Positions 35,767-44,886 of a stretch of 64,000 bases of DNA are shown here, one piece after another (within the stretch, counting starts at the first letter, position 1; every line of letters begins with the position of its first letter). Source of the DNA: Leifsonia sp. TF02-11 (lineage in GTDB: Bacteria > Actinomycetota > Actinomycetes > Actinomycetales > Microbacteriaceae); the NCBI RefSeq assembly GCF_017565305.1, contig NZ_JAGEKP010000003.1, positions 248,001 to 312,000 of the forward strand, given 5' to 3'. The notes beneath the pieces were generated by a model. That model saw nothing but the letters and a program-made list of their open reading frames with translations. It was not told the origin of the DNA and searched no databases. Both the position numbers and the translations under genes were made by a program.

Positions 35767-38056
35767 GTGCTCCTCCCGGGCCGGACGGCGAACGTGGTTC
35801 GTCGTCGGGTTCGCGGCCGTCCGCGTCGACGGAGGCGTCGCCGTCGGTCGACTCGTCGTCCGCGTCGTTCTCGTCGTCACCTTTCCGTCGGTGAGCGCGT
35901 CGACGGAGGATGTTGCGCACGATCCCGAAGCCGAAGAGCAGCACGACGAGGATTCCGAAGATCAGCGCTCCGATGCCCTCCCAGTCCGCGTGGACCTCCA
36001 CCGTCACCGAGCTGGGGTCGCCGATGGGGACGCCCGTGGGGCTGTACAGCTGCAGGGAGAGGACGACCTGGCCGTTCCCGACCTTGGCCTTCACCGGGAC
36101 GAGCATCGTCGCCCGCGAGTCCTGCGGGATGGTCTTCGTCGTCGGCTGGTCGATCTCGAGACGGCTGTTGGACGGCGAGGCGCTGAGCACGACGGTGACC
36201 GCCTCGTCCGGCAGCTCGTTGCTCACCGTGAACGGGATGGATCCCTGCGCACTCACGAGGTTGACGTTCTCGGTGGGCAGGATGTGGACGGCGTGCAGGG
36301 TCTTCACCGTCGCTCCCCTGCTCTGTGCGACCGCGGCCGTCCAGTCGGATCGCGGGTTCTGCCACGAGACCGCGAGCAGCGTGAGGAGCTGAGCGCGAGT
36401 GCGTCCCGCGAGGGTCGTGGGGTCGGCGAGGATGGTCGCGAACTCGTCGAGGGCCTTCTCATCCTGCAGGAGGGCGTGGATCGCGCCGATGCGCGCCTGC
36501 GACTCGGGAGAATCCGTGAGAGCTACCTCCGCCGACTGTGTGGATGCGACGACGGCGGAGAACGTCGCGGGCGTCGACCACGGGTTCGAGAACAGCGAGT
36601 CGAGCGTGCGCTGAAGCTGGGTGCCACTCGACGGCCATGACCGATCGAGCGCGATGAGGAGATGAAGCGGTGTGGAGCTCTCGGCTCCGATCAGCTGCAG
36701 CTGGGCGTTCAGCTTGGACATCGCGGCGTTCCACGCGAGGTCGCTGGGCGCGGACACCGCCTGACGCAGCGCGTCGGACAGGCGTTGGTCCGAGACCGCG
36801 AGGGTGGAGGATCCCGATCGTGTCGGGGCGTTCGGCGTCGCGTCGAGCTTGGCGGCGTTCGTGTTGCTGCCGGAGACGATGACCGTGCTGAGGCCGGCGG
36901 CCGTCAGGGGCGGCAGATCGGCGGCGCGGACAGTCCCGTCGCCGGGCCACGCGATGCCGGCGAGACTGTAGTCCCACGCCAGCAGGCGGTCGAGCGACGG
37001 CAGGGTCGGGCCTGTGCCGGAGGTCGGCGAGGGACTGGGTGTCGCCGCGGGGGTCGAAGTCGGTGTCTGCGGCTCGCCGATGGCGGTGGGCGTCGGGGTG
37101 AAGTTCTTCGGGTCGAGCGCGTAACCGAGCGCGGTCGGCTGCAGGGGCGCGGGCAGGCCGGCCTGGATCTGTCCGGTGACATCGGCGTCACCGTAACCGA
37201 GTGAGAAGGTGTCGTTGGGGAGGGCGCTCAGACGATCGAGCCAGGCCGTCGCGCTGGCCGGCGCGGCGTTTCCGAGCGCCCGGATCGAGGCGATGATCAT
37301 CGGGTCGATACCGACGGCCACCGTGCTGTGGTTCTGCAGGCCGTCGAGGTCGCGCGTGAGGACTCCGGTCGCGCCGGTGTACGTGGCGAGGTCCTGCGCG
37401 GAGATCAGGCCGGCGCCCGTGGACGGGCTGACGATGGGCATGACGACGGCGATATCCGAGCGGGTCGTCTCGCCCCCGGGGTACCAGGCCACGGAACCGC
37501 GCGCCTCGGCAGCGTGGTCGCTCACGGCGACGGTGGCACCGATCCCGAAGACGGCCGGCGTCGGACGCGACCCGAATGGCACGGCCGCCGCGGGAACCGT
37601 CACCGGGACGACCACGCTCGAGCCCGGCTCGAGCGTGGGGACGGCGGCCTGTCCGAAATCCACCCGGTCGGTTTCCGCTGTGGTGGAGGTCAGCCACGAG
37701 GACAGGTCGTTGCGGGACGAGCGGGGCTCGGTGTCGTACCAGAGCGTCACCGAGCCGGAGGCATAGGCCTTCGCCGTGGGATTGCTCACCGTCACGGAGA
37801 CCACCAGATCTTGCCCCGGAGACAGGATCCCCGCGTTAGAGGCCGAGATCGAGGCGGTGATCGACGGATTCGTCGCCGTCTGGACGCTCGTCACGGACCC
37901 GGCCGCTGCCGGGGTGGCGGCGGGTGCGGCAGCCGGGGCTCCCGCGGCGCCCGCGGCCGAGAGAAGAGTCGCCGCCGTCACCGCGGCGCCGACCAGCGCA
38001 GCGCGGATTCGCGTGCCCCGAAGGGAGAGGCCGGGTACTCTCATGCGCCCGCGCAC
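35759..38056 (-). CDS. DUF6049 family large envelope protein
   Basis: This encodes 765 residues with an N-terminal Ala-rich signal segment (about 15-47). A large extracytoplasmic part has beta-sandwich patterning (about 65-180) and a middle alpha/beta domain with a Pro/Thr/Ser-rich linker (about 330-360, SPSPTSGTGPTLP). One C-terminal membrane helix (about 685-710: ALIFGILVVLLFGFGIV) precedes a highly acidic and basic cytoplasmic tail. Genes of this type stand directly before murJ in many actinobacteria; the mycobacterial counterpart is a large membrane protein of unknown role. Overlap with murJ suggests a partner role in lipid II transport; this is inference. The start could instead be the Met at 38044. 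Confidence 0.82.
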   Translation of the reverse strand: MRGRMRVPGLSLRGTRIRAALVGAAVTAATLLSAAGAAGAPAAAPAATPAAAGSVTSVQTATNPSITASISASNAGILSPGQDLVVSVTVSNPTAKAYASGSVTLWYDTEPRSSRNDLSSWLTSTTAETDRVDFGQAAVPTLEPGSSVVVPVTVPAAAVPFGSRPTPAVFGIGATVAVSDHAAEARGSVAWYPGGETTRSDIAVVMPIVSPSTGAGLISAQDLATYTGATGVLTRDLDGLQNHSTVAVGIDPMIIASIRALGNAAPASATAWLDRLSALPNDTFSLGYGDADVTGQIQAGLPAPLQPTALGYALDPKNFTPTPTAIGEPQTPTSTPAATPSPSPTSGTGPTLPSLDRLLAWDYSLAGIAWPGDGTVRAADLPPLTAAGLSTVIVSGSNTNAAKLDATPNAPTRSGSSTLAVSDQRLSDALRQAVSAPSDLAWNAAMSKLNAQLQLIGAESSTPLHLLIALDRSWPSSGTQLQRTLDSLFSNPWSTPATFSAVVASTQSAEVALTDSPESQARIGAIHALLQDEKALDEFATILADPTTLAGRTRAQLLTLLAVSWQNPRSDWTAAVAQSRGATVKTLHAVHILPTENVNLVSAQGSIPFTVSNELPDEAVTVVLSASPSNSRLEIDQPTTKTIPQDSRATMLVPVKAKVGNGQVVLSLQLYSPTGVPIGDPSSVTVEVHADWEGIGALIFGILVVLLFGFGIVRNILRRRAHRRKGDDENDADDESTDGDASVDADGREPDDEPRSPSGPGGAHG

Positions 38057-38158
38057 GATCCCGGTTCCGCCTCCATGTCGACGATTCTAGGGGCCGACCC
38101 CTGTGAGCCCGGCGAGGACCGCGGGCCGACCGAGCGGGCGAGCAAACCAGCGTCCCCT

Positions 38159-38164
38159 TAAAAT
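38159..38164 (+). promoter_or_regulatory. Probable leaderless promoter (-10) of pcnA
   Basis: TAAAAT, a near-consensus -10, ends 8 bases before the pcnA ATG at 38173. No SD fits in between, so the transcript is probably leaderless. Confidence 0.55.
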
Positions 38165-38172
38165 GAGGCACT

Positions 38173-39612
38173 ATGCAGTCCGTCGCCGAATCCCTCGAAC
38201 GTCTCGGAGCCCTGGCGACGACACCGACCGTCGAGCGCCTCGCGCAGGCGTTCGCGGCGGCCGGCCACGAACTCTCCCTCGTCGGCGGCCCGGTGCGCGA
38301 CGCCCTCCTCGGCAGGGAGGTGCACGATCTCGACTTCACCACCGACGCCCGCCCCGATGCCATCGTCGCGGTGGTCGCTCCGCTCGCCGACGCGATCTGG
38401 GACATCGGCCGCGCTTTCGGCACCATCGGCGCGCGCTTCGGGGACGACACCGTCGAGATCACGACCTACCGCAGCGACAGCTACGACGGCGTGACCCGCA
38501 AGCCCGAGGTGCAGTTCGGCGAGACTCTCGACGGCGACCTCCTGCGCCGCGATTTCACCGTCAATGCGCTCGCGCTCCGCGTGCCGGAGGTCCGGCTGGT
38601 GGATCCCTCGGGCGGGGTCGAAGATCTGATCGCCCGACGCATCACCACTCCATCGACGCCGCAGATCTCCTTCGGCGACGACCCGCTGCGGATGATGCGC
38701 GCCGCCCGCTTCGCCGCGCAGCTCGGCTTCGCGGTGGACGATGAGACGCGCGAGGCGATGGCGGGAATGGCGGAGCGCATCGGCATCGTGAGCGCGGAGC
38801 GCGTGCGCGATGAGCTCAGCAAGCTGCTGCAGGCCGACGAACCGAGGCCGGGCATCGAACTGCTCGTCGAGAGCGGCCTGGCCGACCATGTGCTCCCCGA
38901 GGTGCCCGCGCTGCGGCTGGAGGTCGACGAGCACCACCACCACAAGGACGTCTATCAGCACAGCCTCACCGTGCTCGACCAGGCGATCGGCTATGAGAAG
39001 GAGCGCCACCCGGGAGCAGAGCCCGACCTCGTGCTGCGCTTGGCGGCCCTCCTGCACGACATCGGCAAGCCGGCGACGCGGCGCTTCGAGCCGGGAGGAG
39101 CGGTCAGCTTCTACCACCATGACCTGGTCGGCGCGAAGCTGGCGAAGAAGCGCCTGACCGCGCTGCGGTTCGACAAGTCGACGGTTGACGCGGTCGCGCG
39201 GCTGATCGAGCTGCACCTCCGCTTCTTCGGCTACTCGGACGCGCACTGGACCGACTCCGCCGTCCGCCGTTACGTGCGCGATGCGGGACCGGAGCTGGAG
39301 CGGCTGCACATGCTCACCCGAGCCGACGTGACGACGCGCAACCGGCGGAAGGCCGATCGACTCGGCTTCGCCTACGACGATCTGGAACGACGGATCGCCG
39401 AACTGCAGGCGCAAGAGGAGCTCGACGCGGTGCGGCCGGACCTGGACGGCGAGCAGGTCATGCGGCTTCTCGACCTCCGCCCGGGGAGGGAGGTCGGCCA
39501 AGCGCTCCGGTTCCTCCTCGAACTGCGCCTCGACGAGGGGCCGCTCGGCGAGGAGGAGGCCACGCGCCGCCTTGTGGAGTGGTGGGCTGCGCGCCAAACT
39601 CCTCAACAATGA
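38173..39612 (+). CDS. pcnA: CCA tRNA nucleotidyltransferase / poly(A) polymerase family
   Basis: This 479-residue class II nucleotidyltransferase adds or repairs the tRNA 3' CCA. It is needed here because at least tRNA-Ala at 13209 lacks an encoded CCA. The N-terminal domain shows LVGGPVRDALLGREVHDLDF with the metal DxD. RRDFTVNALALRV and the DPLRMMRAARFAAQLGF helix follow. The C-terminal HD domain has LLHDIGKPATRRF. Position upstream of rpsF and divergent from the DUF6049-murJ operon is standard in actinobacteria. Confidence 0.95.
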   Translation: MQSVAESLERLGALATTPTVERLAQAFAAAGHELSLVGGPVRDALLGREVHDLDFTTDARPDAIVAVVAPLADAIWDIGRAFGTIGARFGDDTVEITTYRSDSYDGVTRKPEVQFGETLDGDLLRRDFTVNALALRVPEVRLVDPSGGVEDLIARRITTPSTPQISFGDDPLRMMRAARFAAQLGFAVDDETREAMAGMAERIGIVSAERVRDELSKLLQADEPRPGIELLVESGLADHVLPEVPALRLEVDEHHHHKDVYQHSLTVLDQAIGYEKERHPGAEPDLVLRLAALLHDIGKPATRRFEPGGAVSFYHHDLVGAKLAKKRLTALRFDKSTVDAVARLIELHLRFFGYSDAHWTDSAVRRYVRDAGPELERLHMLTRADVTTRNRRKADRLGFAYDDLERRIAELQAQEELDAVRPDLDGEQVMRLLDLRPGREVGQALRFLLELRLDEGPLGEEEATRRLVEWWAARQTPQQ

Positions 39613-39851
39613 GGCAGCTTCTGGAGTTGTCCACGAGTTCGTGAGCGGACCGATTCTCGCGGTGAGCGCACCGCGATGCTGGATGCATGAGCATGACAGA
39701 CACCCTCACGCAGCGCCCCGGCTGGCGCGGAACACCGGCATCCGTTACCCTTGATAAGTTGCCCGGGCGGAGTTCTGCCCACGCAACCGATGTCAAACCC
39801 TCCTGCTGCAGAACGTCTGCAGCCGCTGAGACCAGAGGAGGTGGGTTAGTC

Positions 39852-40226
39852 ATGCATCAGTACGAGTTGATGGTCATCCTCGATCCCGAGATCGATGAGC
39901 GCACCGTAGCTCCCAGCCTTGACAAGTTCCTCAACGTCGTTCGCAACGACGGTGGAACGATCGACAATGTCGACATCTGGGGCCGTCGCCGCCTGGCGTA
40001 CGAGATCAACAAGAAGTCCGAGGGCATCTACGCCGTCGTGCAGCTCACCGCGACCGGTGACACCACGAAGGAGCTCGACCGCCAGCTGAAGCTCAGCGAG
40101 GCCGTCATGCGCACCAAGGTGCTCCGTGCCGAGGAGGCCATCGCCCAGGTCGCTGCCGCTCAGCAGCGTGCCGACGAGAAGGCCGCCCGCAAGGCCGCGT
40201 CCTCCTCCGAGAAGGCAGGCGCCTAG
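39852..40226 (+). CDS. rpsF: 30S ribosomal protein S6
   Basis: This 124-residue small-subunit protein pairs with S18. The ATG at 39852 gives [19 protein letters not shown], the family start, with AGAGGAGGTG upstream; the longer frame from 39687 is rejected. The conserved [18 protein letters not shown] block is present, and a C-terminal Ala/Lys-rich tail is added. The 239-bp gap after pcnA contains a candidate leader in which S6-S18 feedback may act; I see no clear -35/-10 pair. It is the first gene of rpsF-ssb-rpsR-rplI. Confidence 0.96.
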   Translation: MHQYELMVILDPEIDERTVAPSLDKFLNVVRNDGGTIDNVDIWGRRRLAYEINKKSEGIYAVVQLTATGDTTKELDRQLKLSEAVMRTKVLRAEEAIAQVAAAQQRADEKAARKAASSSEKAGA

Positions 40227-40230
40227 TCCG

Positions 40231-40734
40231 ATGGCCGGCGAGACCGTCATCACCGTGGTGGGCAACCTCACGGCCGATCCCGAGCTGCGCTACACGCAGA
40301 ACGGGCTGGCCGTCGCCAACTTCACCATCGCATCCACGCCCCGCACGTTCGACCGTCAGGCGAACGAGTGGAAGGACGGTGAGGCACTGTTCCTGCGCGC
40401 GAGCGTCTGGCGTGAATTCGCCGAGCACGTCGCAGGCTCGCTGACCAAGGGGTCCCGTGTCATCGCTCAGGGTCGCCTCAAGCAGCGCTCCTACGAGACG
40501 AAAGAGGGCGAGAAGCGCACCTCGATCGAGCTCGAGATCGATGAGATCGGTCCGTCGCTGCGTTACGCCACCGCCCAGGTGACGCGCACGCAGTCGTCCC
40601 GTGGCCCTGGTGGCTTCGGCGGCGGTGCTCCCGCCGTCGAGGAGCCGTGGGCCGCTTCGGCGCCGGCCGACCCGTCCGCGGGTGCCGACGTCTGGAACAC
40701 TCCGGGCTCCTACAACGACGAGACCCCGTTCTAA
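40231..40734 (+). CDS. ssb: Single-stranded DNA-binding protein
   Basis: This 167-residue SSB protects single-stranded DNA and recruits repair and replication proteins. The OB fold (about 1-112) shows [20 protein letters not shown] and [19 protein letters not shown] Gly/Pro-rich linker precedes the acidic tip DETPF, the protein-interaction tail. It starts 4 bases after the rpsF stop. Length is typical of actinobacterial SSB. Confidence 0.97.
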   Translation: MAGETVITVVGNLTADPELRYTQNGLAVANFTIASTPRTFDRQANEWKDGEALFLRASVWREFAEHVAGSLTKGSRVIAQGRLKQRSYETKEGEKRTSIELEIDEIGPSLRYATAQVTRTQSSRGPGGFGGGAPAVEEPWAASAPADPSAGADVWNTPGSYNDETPF

Positions 40735-40799
40735 CGGGTCCCCACAACTGAGTTTGCCTGACAGGCCGCGGCCACGTCAGGCGGAAAGCAAAGGAAATC

Positions 40800-41063
40800 A
40801 TGGCTGGAAAGTCGAGCGGCGACCGCCGCAAGCCGATCCGCAAGGGCAAGGACGGGAAGAACGCCGCACCGGCGAAGTCCGTCCGCGTCGGCGTCATTGA
40901 CTACAAGGACGTCGCGACCCTGCGGAAGTTCATCTCGGAGCGTGGAAAGATCCGCGCCCGCCGTATCACCGGTGTCTCCGTCCAGGAGCAGCGCCTGATC
41001 GCCCGCGCCGTCAAGAACGCGCGCGAGATGGCACTCCTCCCCTACGCCGGCTCTGGCCGTTAA
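40800..41063 (+). CDS. rpsR: 30S ribosomal protein S18
   Basis: This 87-residue protein partners with S6 in the 30S platform. A basic N-terminal tail ([17 protein letters not shown]) precedes the conserved core [20 protein letters not shown] and [20 protein letters not shown]. There is no cysteine zinc motif, so it is the zinc-independent form. An AAAGGAAATC RBS region precedes it, 65 bp after ssb. Confidence 0.97.
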   Translation: MAGKSSGDRRKPIRKGKDGKNAAPAKSVRVGVIDYKDVATLRKFISERGKIRARRITGVSVQEQRLIARAVKNAREMALLPYAGSGR

Positions 41064-41074
41064 GGAGAGACAGA

Positions 41075-41527
41075 ATGTCGAAGGTTATTCTCACGCACGA
41101 GGTCACCGGCCTCGGTTCGGCCGGTGACGTCGTCGACGTCAAGAACGGCTACGCGCGCAACTACCTCGTCCCGCAGGGCTTCGCCATCGCGTGGAGCCGT
41201 GGCGGCGAGAAGCAGGTCGAGCAGATCAAGGCGGCTCGCGCCGCTCGCGAGCTGCACACCATCGAGGCCGCTCAGGACCTCAAGGCGAAGCTCGAGGCCA
41301 CCCGCGTCAAGCTGGTCGTCAAGGCTGGCCGCGAGGGTCGTCTGTTCGGTTCGGTCAAGACGGGCGACGTCGCCGACGCGGTCAAGGCCGCCGGCATCGG
41401 CGAGCTCGACAAGCGCAAGATCGAGCTTCCCAACCCCATCAAGGTGACCGGTGACCACGAGGCCACCGTGCGCCTGCACGACGACCTCTCGGCCGTCATC
41501 TCGCTGCAGGTGGTCGCCGCCAAGTAG
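41075..41527 (+). CDS. rplI: 50S ribosomal protein L9
   Basis: This 150-residue two-domain protein of the large subunit has an N-terminal fold with [20 protein letters not shown] and LVPQGFAI. A long central helix follows, then a C-terminal domain with [16 protein letters not shown]. It has a strong AAGGAGAGAC RBS. It ends the ribosomal cluster and is followed by a strong hairpin terminator. Confidence 0.97.
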   Translation: MSKVILTHEVTGLGSAGDVVDVKNGYARNYLVPQGFAIAWSRGGEKQVEQIKAARAARELHTIEAAQDLKAKLEATRVKLVVKAGREGRLFGSVKTGDVADAVKAAGIGELDKRKIELPNPIKVTGDHEATVRLHDDLSAVISLQVVAAK

Positions 41528-41545
41528 CGGTCGCGGAACAGCGCA

Positions 41546-41577
41546 GTGTAGCGGCGGGCTTCGGCCCGCCGCTACAC
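41546..41577 (+). terminator. Terminator with UUCG tetraloop after rplI
   Basis: Perfect 14-bp arms GTGTAGCGGCGGGC (41546-41559) and GCCCGCCGCTACAC (41564-41577) close a TTCG loop, an unusually stable hairpin, 19 bases after the rplI stop. There is no long T-run, only a short CTCGTT. Confidence 0.85.
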
Positions 41578-41586
41578 CTCGTTAAG

Positions 41587-42070
41587 GAGTTTTCCCCGGC
41601 TCCATCCACAGTCGTCATGGGCTGTCGCGGAGGTTCGACCACAGGTCGAGAGGAGATTTTTACACACAGGCTGGGGAAAAGAAATAACCCGATCAGAGCG
41701 TATTTATCGAAAAGAATTCCTAAGTTCTCCACACCGATTCCCACATCTTCTGCACAGCGCCGACGGCGTTTCTCGCAGATTTTCCCCATAGTTATCCACA
41801 GGGCGAGTTGTGGTGGGAGGCGGCCGGTTCATAGGGTGGAGCGACGTCGACGGAAGACCGCCGAGGATCGGCCCGAACCACCTTCAGCTGTGGTGCGGGA
41901 CGTTGTCGGTGGCCGTCCGTAGTCTGCGATCGGACGCCCTTGTGTGCGGTCTCTCCGGCCTCCCGGAGTGGCCGTCGTCGGCGCGCCCACACACCGCCGA
42001 GCCCGTGGCGGCGCAGGCTGGAGACGGCGGCACCAGACGGTGCACTGAGCAGCAGCAGTGAGGAGAGAAC
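41587..42070. promoter_or_regulatory. AT-rich dnaB upstream region with DnaA box
   Basis: The 543-bp rplI-dnaB gap is partly much more AT-rich than its flanks, especially 41655-41800. It holds a perfect DnaA box TTATCCACA (41792-41800), TTTTCCCCG near 41590, an ATCCACAG remnant near 41605 and a reverse CTGGGGAAAAG (41671-41681). The last ~250 bases before dnaB return to GC-rich sequence without a clear gene. DnaA control of dnaB is plausible. Confidence 0.6.
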
Positions 42071-43444
42071 GTGTCGATCGCCCATATCGGTCTCGCCGAC
42101 AGTCGCGAACCGGGCGAGGCCCGCTCCCCCGAGCGCACCCCTCCGCACGACCTCCTGGCGGAGCAGAGCGCCCTCGGCGGCATGCTGCTGAGCAAGGACG
42201 CCGTCGCAGACGTCGTCGAAGTCGTTCGCGGAACCGACTTCTACATCCCCAAGCACGAGATCATCTACGACGCGATCCTCTCGCTGTATTCGCACGGCGA
42301 GCCGACCGACGTCATCACCGTCACCGACGAGCTCACCAAGCTCGGCGAGCTCTCGCGGGCGGGTGGCGCCGAGTACCTGCACACGCTCACCAGCCTCGTG
42401 CCCACGGCCGCCAACGCCGGGTACTACGCCAACATCGTCACCGAGAAGGCTCTGCTGCGCCGCCTGGTCGAGGCCGGGACGCGGATCACGCAGATGGGCT
42501 ACAAGGCCGAAGGAGAGGTCCTCGACCTCGTCAACAACGCGCAGGCCGAGATCTACTCCGTCACGGGCCACCAAGAGGTCGAAGACTACGTCCCGCTGAC
42601 CGAGGCGGTGACCGTCGCCATCGACGAGATCGAGGCGGCCAAGCACAAAGACGGTTCGATGACCGGCGTCCCCACCGGGTTCGCGGAGCTCGACGAGCTG
42701 ACCAATGGACTCCACCCGGGTCAGATGATCATCGTGGCCGCGCGCCCGGCGCTGGGAAAGTCCACGCTCGCGCTCGATTTCGCTCGCGCGGCCGCCATCA
42801 AGCACGACATGCCGACCATCTTCTTCTCGCTCGAGATGGGGCGCAGCGAGATCGCGATGCGCCTGCTCTCCGCTGAGGCGACAGTCCCCCTGCAGCACAT
42901 GCGCAAGGGAACCGTGGACAACCGCGACTGGACGACCATCGCGTCCACCCGCGGACGCATCAACGACGCTCCGCTGTACATCGACGACAGCCCCAACATG
43001 ACGCTCGTGGAGATCCGAGCCAAGTGCCGACGCCTCAAGCAGCGCGTCGGCCTCAAGATGGTCGTCATCGACTACCTCCAGCTGATGACCAGCGGTAAGC
43101 GCGTCGAAAGCCGTCAGCAGGAGGTCAGCGAGTTCTCGCGTGCACTCAAGCTGCTCGCCAAGGAGCTCCAGGTGCCCGTCATCGCCCTGTCCCAGCTGAA
43201 CCGTGGACCGGAGCAGCGCGCCGACAAGCTTCCGGCACTGAGCGACCTGCGCGAGTCCGGCTCGATCGAGCAGGACGCCGACATGGTCATCCTGCTGCAC
43301 CGCGAGTCGGCCTACGAGAAGGACAACCCGCGAGCAGGCGAGGCCGACCTGATCGTCGCCAAGCACCGCAACGGCCCCACGCGCACCGTGACCGTCGCCT
43401 TCCAGGGCATGTACTCGCGCTTCACGGATATGGCGCCGATCTGA
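42071..43444 (+). CDS. dnaB: Replicative DNA helicase DnaB
   Basis: This is the 457-residue hexameric fork helicase. The N-terminal domain holds RTPPHDLLAEQSALGGMLLS. The RecA-like motor has Walker A variant AARPALGKST, then FFSLEMGRSEIAMRLLSAEA, Walker B MVVIDYLQLM and the C-terminal DLRESGSIEQDADMV. No intein is present, although dnaB is a frequent intein host. The GTG at 42071 gives MSIAHIGLAD, with GAGGAGAGAA just upstream. It probably depends on the DUF721/DciA-like protein at 18591 for loading. Confidence 0.97.
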   Translation: MSIAHIGLADSREPGEARSPERTPPHDLLAEQSALGGMLLSKDAVADVVEVVRGTDFYIPKHEIIYDAILSLYSHGEPTDVITVTDELTKLGELSRAGGAEYLHTLTSLVPTAANAGYYANIVTEKALLRRLVEAGTRITQMGYKAEGEVLDLVNNAQAEIYSVTGHQEVEDYVPLTEAVTVAIDEIEAAKHKDGSMTGVPTGFAELDELTNGLHPGQMIIVAARPALGKSTLALDFARAAAIKHDMPTIFFSLEMGRSEIAMRLLSAEATVPLQHMRKGTVDNRDWTTIASTRGRINDAPLYIDDSPNMTLVEIRAKCRRLKQRVGLKMVVIDYLQLMTSGKRVESRQQEVSEFSRALKLLAKELQVPVIALSQLNRGPEQRADKLPALSDLRESGSIEQDADMVILLHRESAYEKDNPRAGEADLIVAKHRNGPTRTVTVAFQGMYSRFTDMAPI

Positions 43445-43711
43445 TCGGGTGTGAACTTGCCACGCAACGTGTCGTTTGACCGAGCAAAGTGTCGTCGCGT
43501 GATCGGAGCGAGTTGATCGACGAGGATGCTGCGGCCGCGGGCCGTGACCGGTTACTGCTTGCCCAGTCTCCAGGCCGAGCCGCTTGGCGACCTGTCCGGC
43601 ATGAATCGTCATGCTCTGTCCGCGATCGCGGCAGCGCCCGCAGGCGGATAAATGTAACCTCACACGTCGAGGCTTTCAGCCCCTCGAGACATCAGAGACC
43701 GTGGCGCGGTC
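43445..43711. other. Gene-free junction between dnaB and the accessory block
   Basis: No supported reading frame lies here. The first 60 bp carry two GTGTCG words in the phrases AACGTGTCGTTTGACC and CAAAGTGTCGTCGCG, which resembles a worn end of an insertion element, but no transposase is present. GATAAATGTAACC (43649-43661) is an AT-rich patch that could hold a promoter for the operon at 43790. Base composition begins to drop here. Confidence 0.4.
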
Positions 43712-43766
43712 GCTAATAGCGAAGACTTCGTCTTCGACTACCGGTTAGGAACGCTGAGGAGCGCGG
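43712..43766 (+). repeat. Imperfect ~55-bp repeat, left copy (before the sigma/HTH/protease operon)
   Basis: Begins GCTAATA, then after a 13-base dissimilar spacer has CTTCGACTACCGGTT, GGAACGC and ends AGCGCGG. The copy at 45896-45951 has the same blocks in the same order with the same 13-base spacer (11 of 11 identical in CTTCGACTACC). It ends 23 bases before the operon's ATG. It may be a promoter/leader shared with the small gene at 45984, or an att-type duplication. Confidence 0.65.
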
Positions 43767-43789
43767 GTGAAGCCGATGCAGGGCTGTGA

Positions 43790-44320
43790 ATGGTGATCGG
43801 ATACAAGTCGGAGTTGGCGGCCGCGTACAGCCAGCACCGCGAGGTCTTGTACCGCGTAGCATTCGCGCGGCTCAGAGGTGCTGGCCTAGAAGACGAGGTT
43901 GAGGACGTAATCTCAACGGTCATCGTCGAACTGCTTGAAAGGCCGCCCAAAGAGGAGATCCGTAATTGGGAGGCCTACCTCATTACACTCGTGACTCGGC
44001 GGGCGATCGATCGGATCCGCGCGAATTCCAAGCATCGTTCCGACGCGGAATTGGAGTTGCAGGAGGTACGGGACGAGCGCGATGGCTTCATCGAACTTGA
44101 AGAGGGATTGGACACGCTGTCTGCGCTGGAGTCGGTGGAAGCGATTCTCAAAAATCTTGATGAAGTACAGCGGCGTGTGGCCCACGAGTATTTCTGGCTC
44201 AATCGAAAACAGGCCGATATCGCGAACGATCTGAACCTGACGCAGGGCCGCGTCAGCCAGATCATTCAAGAGGTTAGGCGCATTATTCAGCAGCGAATGA
44301 AGGAGGAGGTGAACCGATGA
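43790..44320 (+). CDS. ECF-like sigma-70 family sigma factor
   Basis: This encodes 176 residues with the two-domain layout of ECF sigma factors. Region 2 is about 12-85 (LYRVAFARLRGAGLEDEVED, then NWEAYLITLVTRRAIDRIRA). Region 4 is about 118-172, with a helix-turn-helix RKQADIANDLNLTQGRVSQI. There is no zinc anti-sigma gene beside it; a helix-turn-helix protein and an ImmA-type protease follow with ATGA overlaps, which suggests they control its activity. Third-codon bases are less GC-biased than in the flanking core genes, pointing to horizontal origin. A remote phage-type HTH regulator is the alternative. Confidence 0.8.
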   Translation: MVIGYKSELAAAYSQHREVLYRVAFARLRGAGLEDEVEDVISTVIVELLERPPKEEIRNWEAYLITLVTRRAIDRIRANSKHRSDAELELQEVRDERDGFIELEEGLDTLSALESVEAILKNLDEVQRRVAHEYFWLNRKQADIANDLNLTQGRVSQIIQEVRRIIQQRMKEEVNR

Positions 44321-44886
44321 CCGACAAAGAGGACGACGCATTCTCCCTGGGAAAGCTGCCGCTGGACGCCCTCATCGCCGCAGCGTTGTACCAACCGCCC
44401 GCGCTGGAGGCAGACCCGGGCGCTCACCTTCTCGGATTGGTGAGAGATCCAGCACGGCGGCTCAACACCGCGGAGCTATCGCGGCTACGAAAGAACTCGA
44501 ATCTGACGGTGAGCCAACTGGCGACACGGCTGCAGAGACAAGGGTGGGACGTCTCATCGGGGCAAATCCTGCGCTGGGAAATGAAAGGATCATCCGACGC
44601 GGTCCCGGCCCTAGTTGAGGCTATTGCCTCTGTGTTGGATGTCGACAAGGAGCGCCTGCTCACGCATGGCGACGATAACCAACTCGCCGAATTGAGATCG
44701 TCGGCGAAATTTGGCGAGCTGGTGCAGCGGCTTGCAGCACTCCGCGATGTGTCAATGTCCGCGGCAGCTGCCATGCTGGAGTCACGGTTAGGCGCTGCGG
44801 TATACCGGGGCAACGCCCCCGATCTCGATCAGACATTGCAGTCATTGGAGCAACTCGTGAACGCATTGGAGCAGCGAGACCGATGA
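44317..44886 (+). CDS. XRE-like helix-turn-helix protein in sigma/protease operon
   Basis: This encodes 189 residues. The N-terminal ~50 residues (SLGKLPLDALIAAALYQPPA) are helical and could bind the sigma factor. An XRE-like domain spans about 50-115, with ELSRLRKNSNLTVSQLATRL and GQILRWEMKG. The C-terminal part is helical and leucine-rich, ending in a possible coiled coil (DLDQTLQSLEQLVNALEQ). Translation is supported by a very strong AAGGAGGTGA SD within the preceding gene and the ATGA overlap. ImmA-type proteases classically cut XRE repressors, so this protein is the likely substrate; it may act as an anti-sigma or repressor. That role is inferred. Confidence 0.78.
   Translation: MTDKEDDAFSLGKLPLDALIAAALYQPPALEADPGAHLLGLVRDPARRLNTAELSRLRKNSNLTVSQLATRLQRQGWDVSSGQILRWEMKGSSDAVPALVEAIASVLDVDKERLLTHGDDNQLAELRSSAKFGELVQRLAALRDVSMSAAAAMLESRLGAAVYRGNAPDLDQTLQSLEQLVNALEQRDR

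Noticed and set aside
35767-35880. Longer murJ start at 35880
   Set aside because: The first 38 residues would be a Thr/Arg/Pro-rich shadow of the upstream gene; the SD and family N terminus support 35766.
34087-36186. 699-codon + strand frame
   Set aside because: Antisense to murJ and the DUF6049 gene, with Arg/Asp/Glu-rich shadow composition.
36904-37191. Arg/Pro-rich reading frames in the low-complexity linker of the DUF6049 gene
   Set aside because: Out-of-frame products of a repetitive Pro/Thr/Ser coding stretch.
41792-43663. 623-codon open frame on the - strand
   Set aside because: Antisense to dnaB with Val/Asp/Arg/Leu-biased composition; dnaB is clearly the real gene.
43445-43711. 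Possible insertion sequence or transposase remnant
   Set aside because: Only two short GTGTCG phrases are suggestive; no transposase fragment, terminal inverted repeats or target duplication could be seen.
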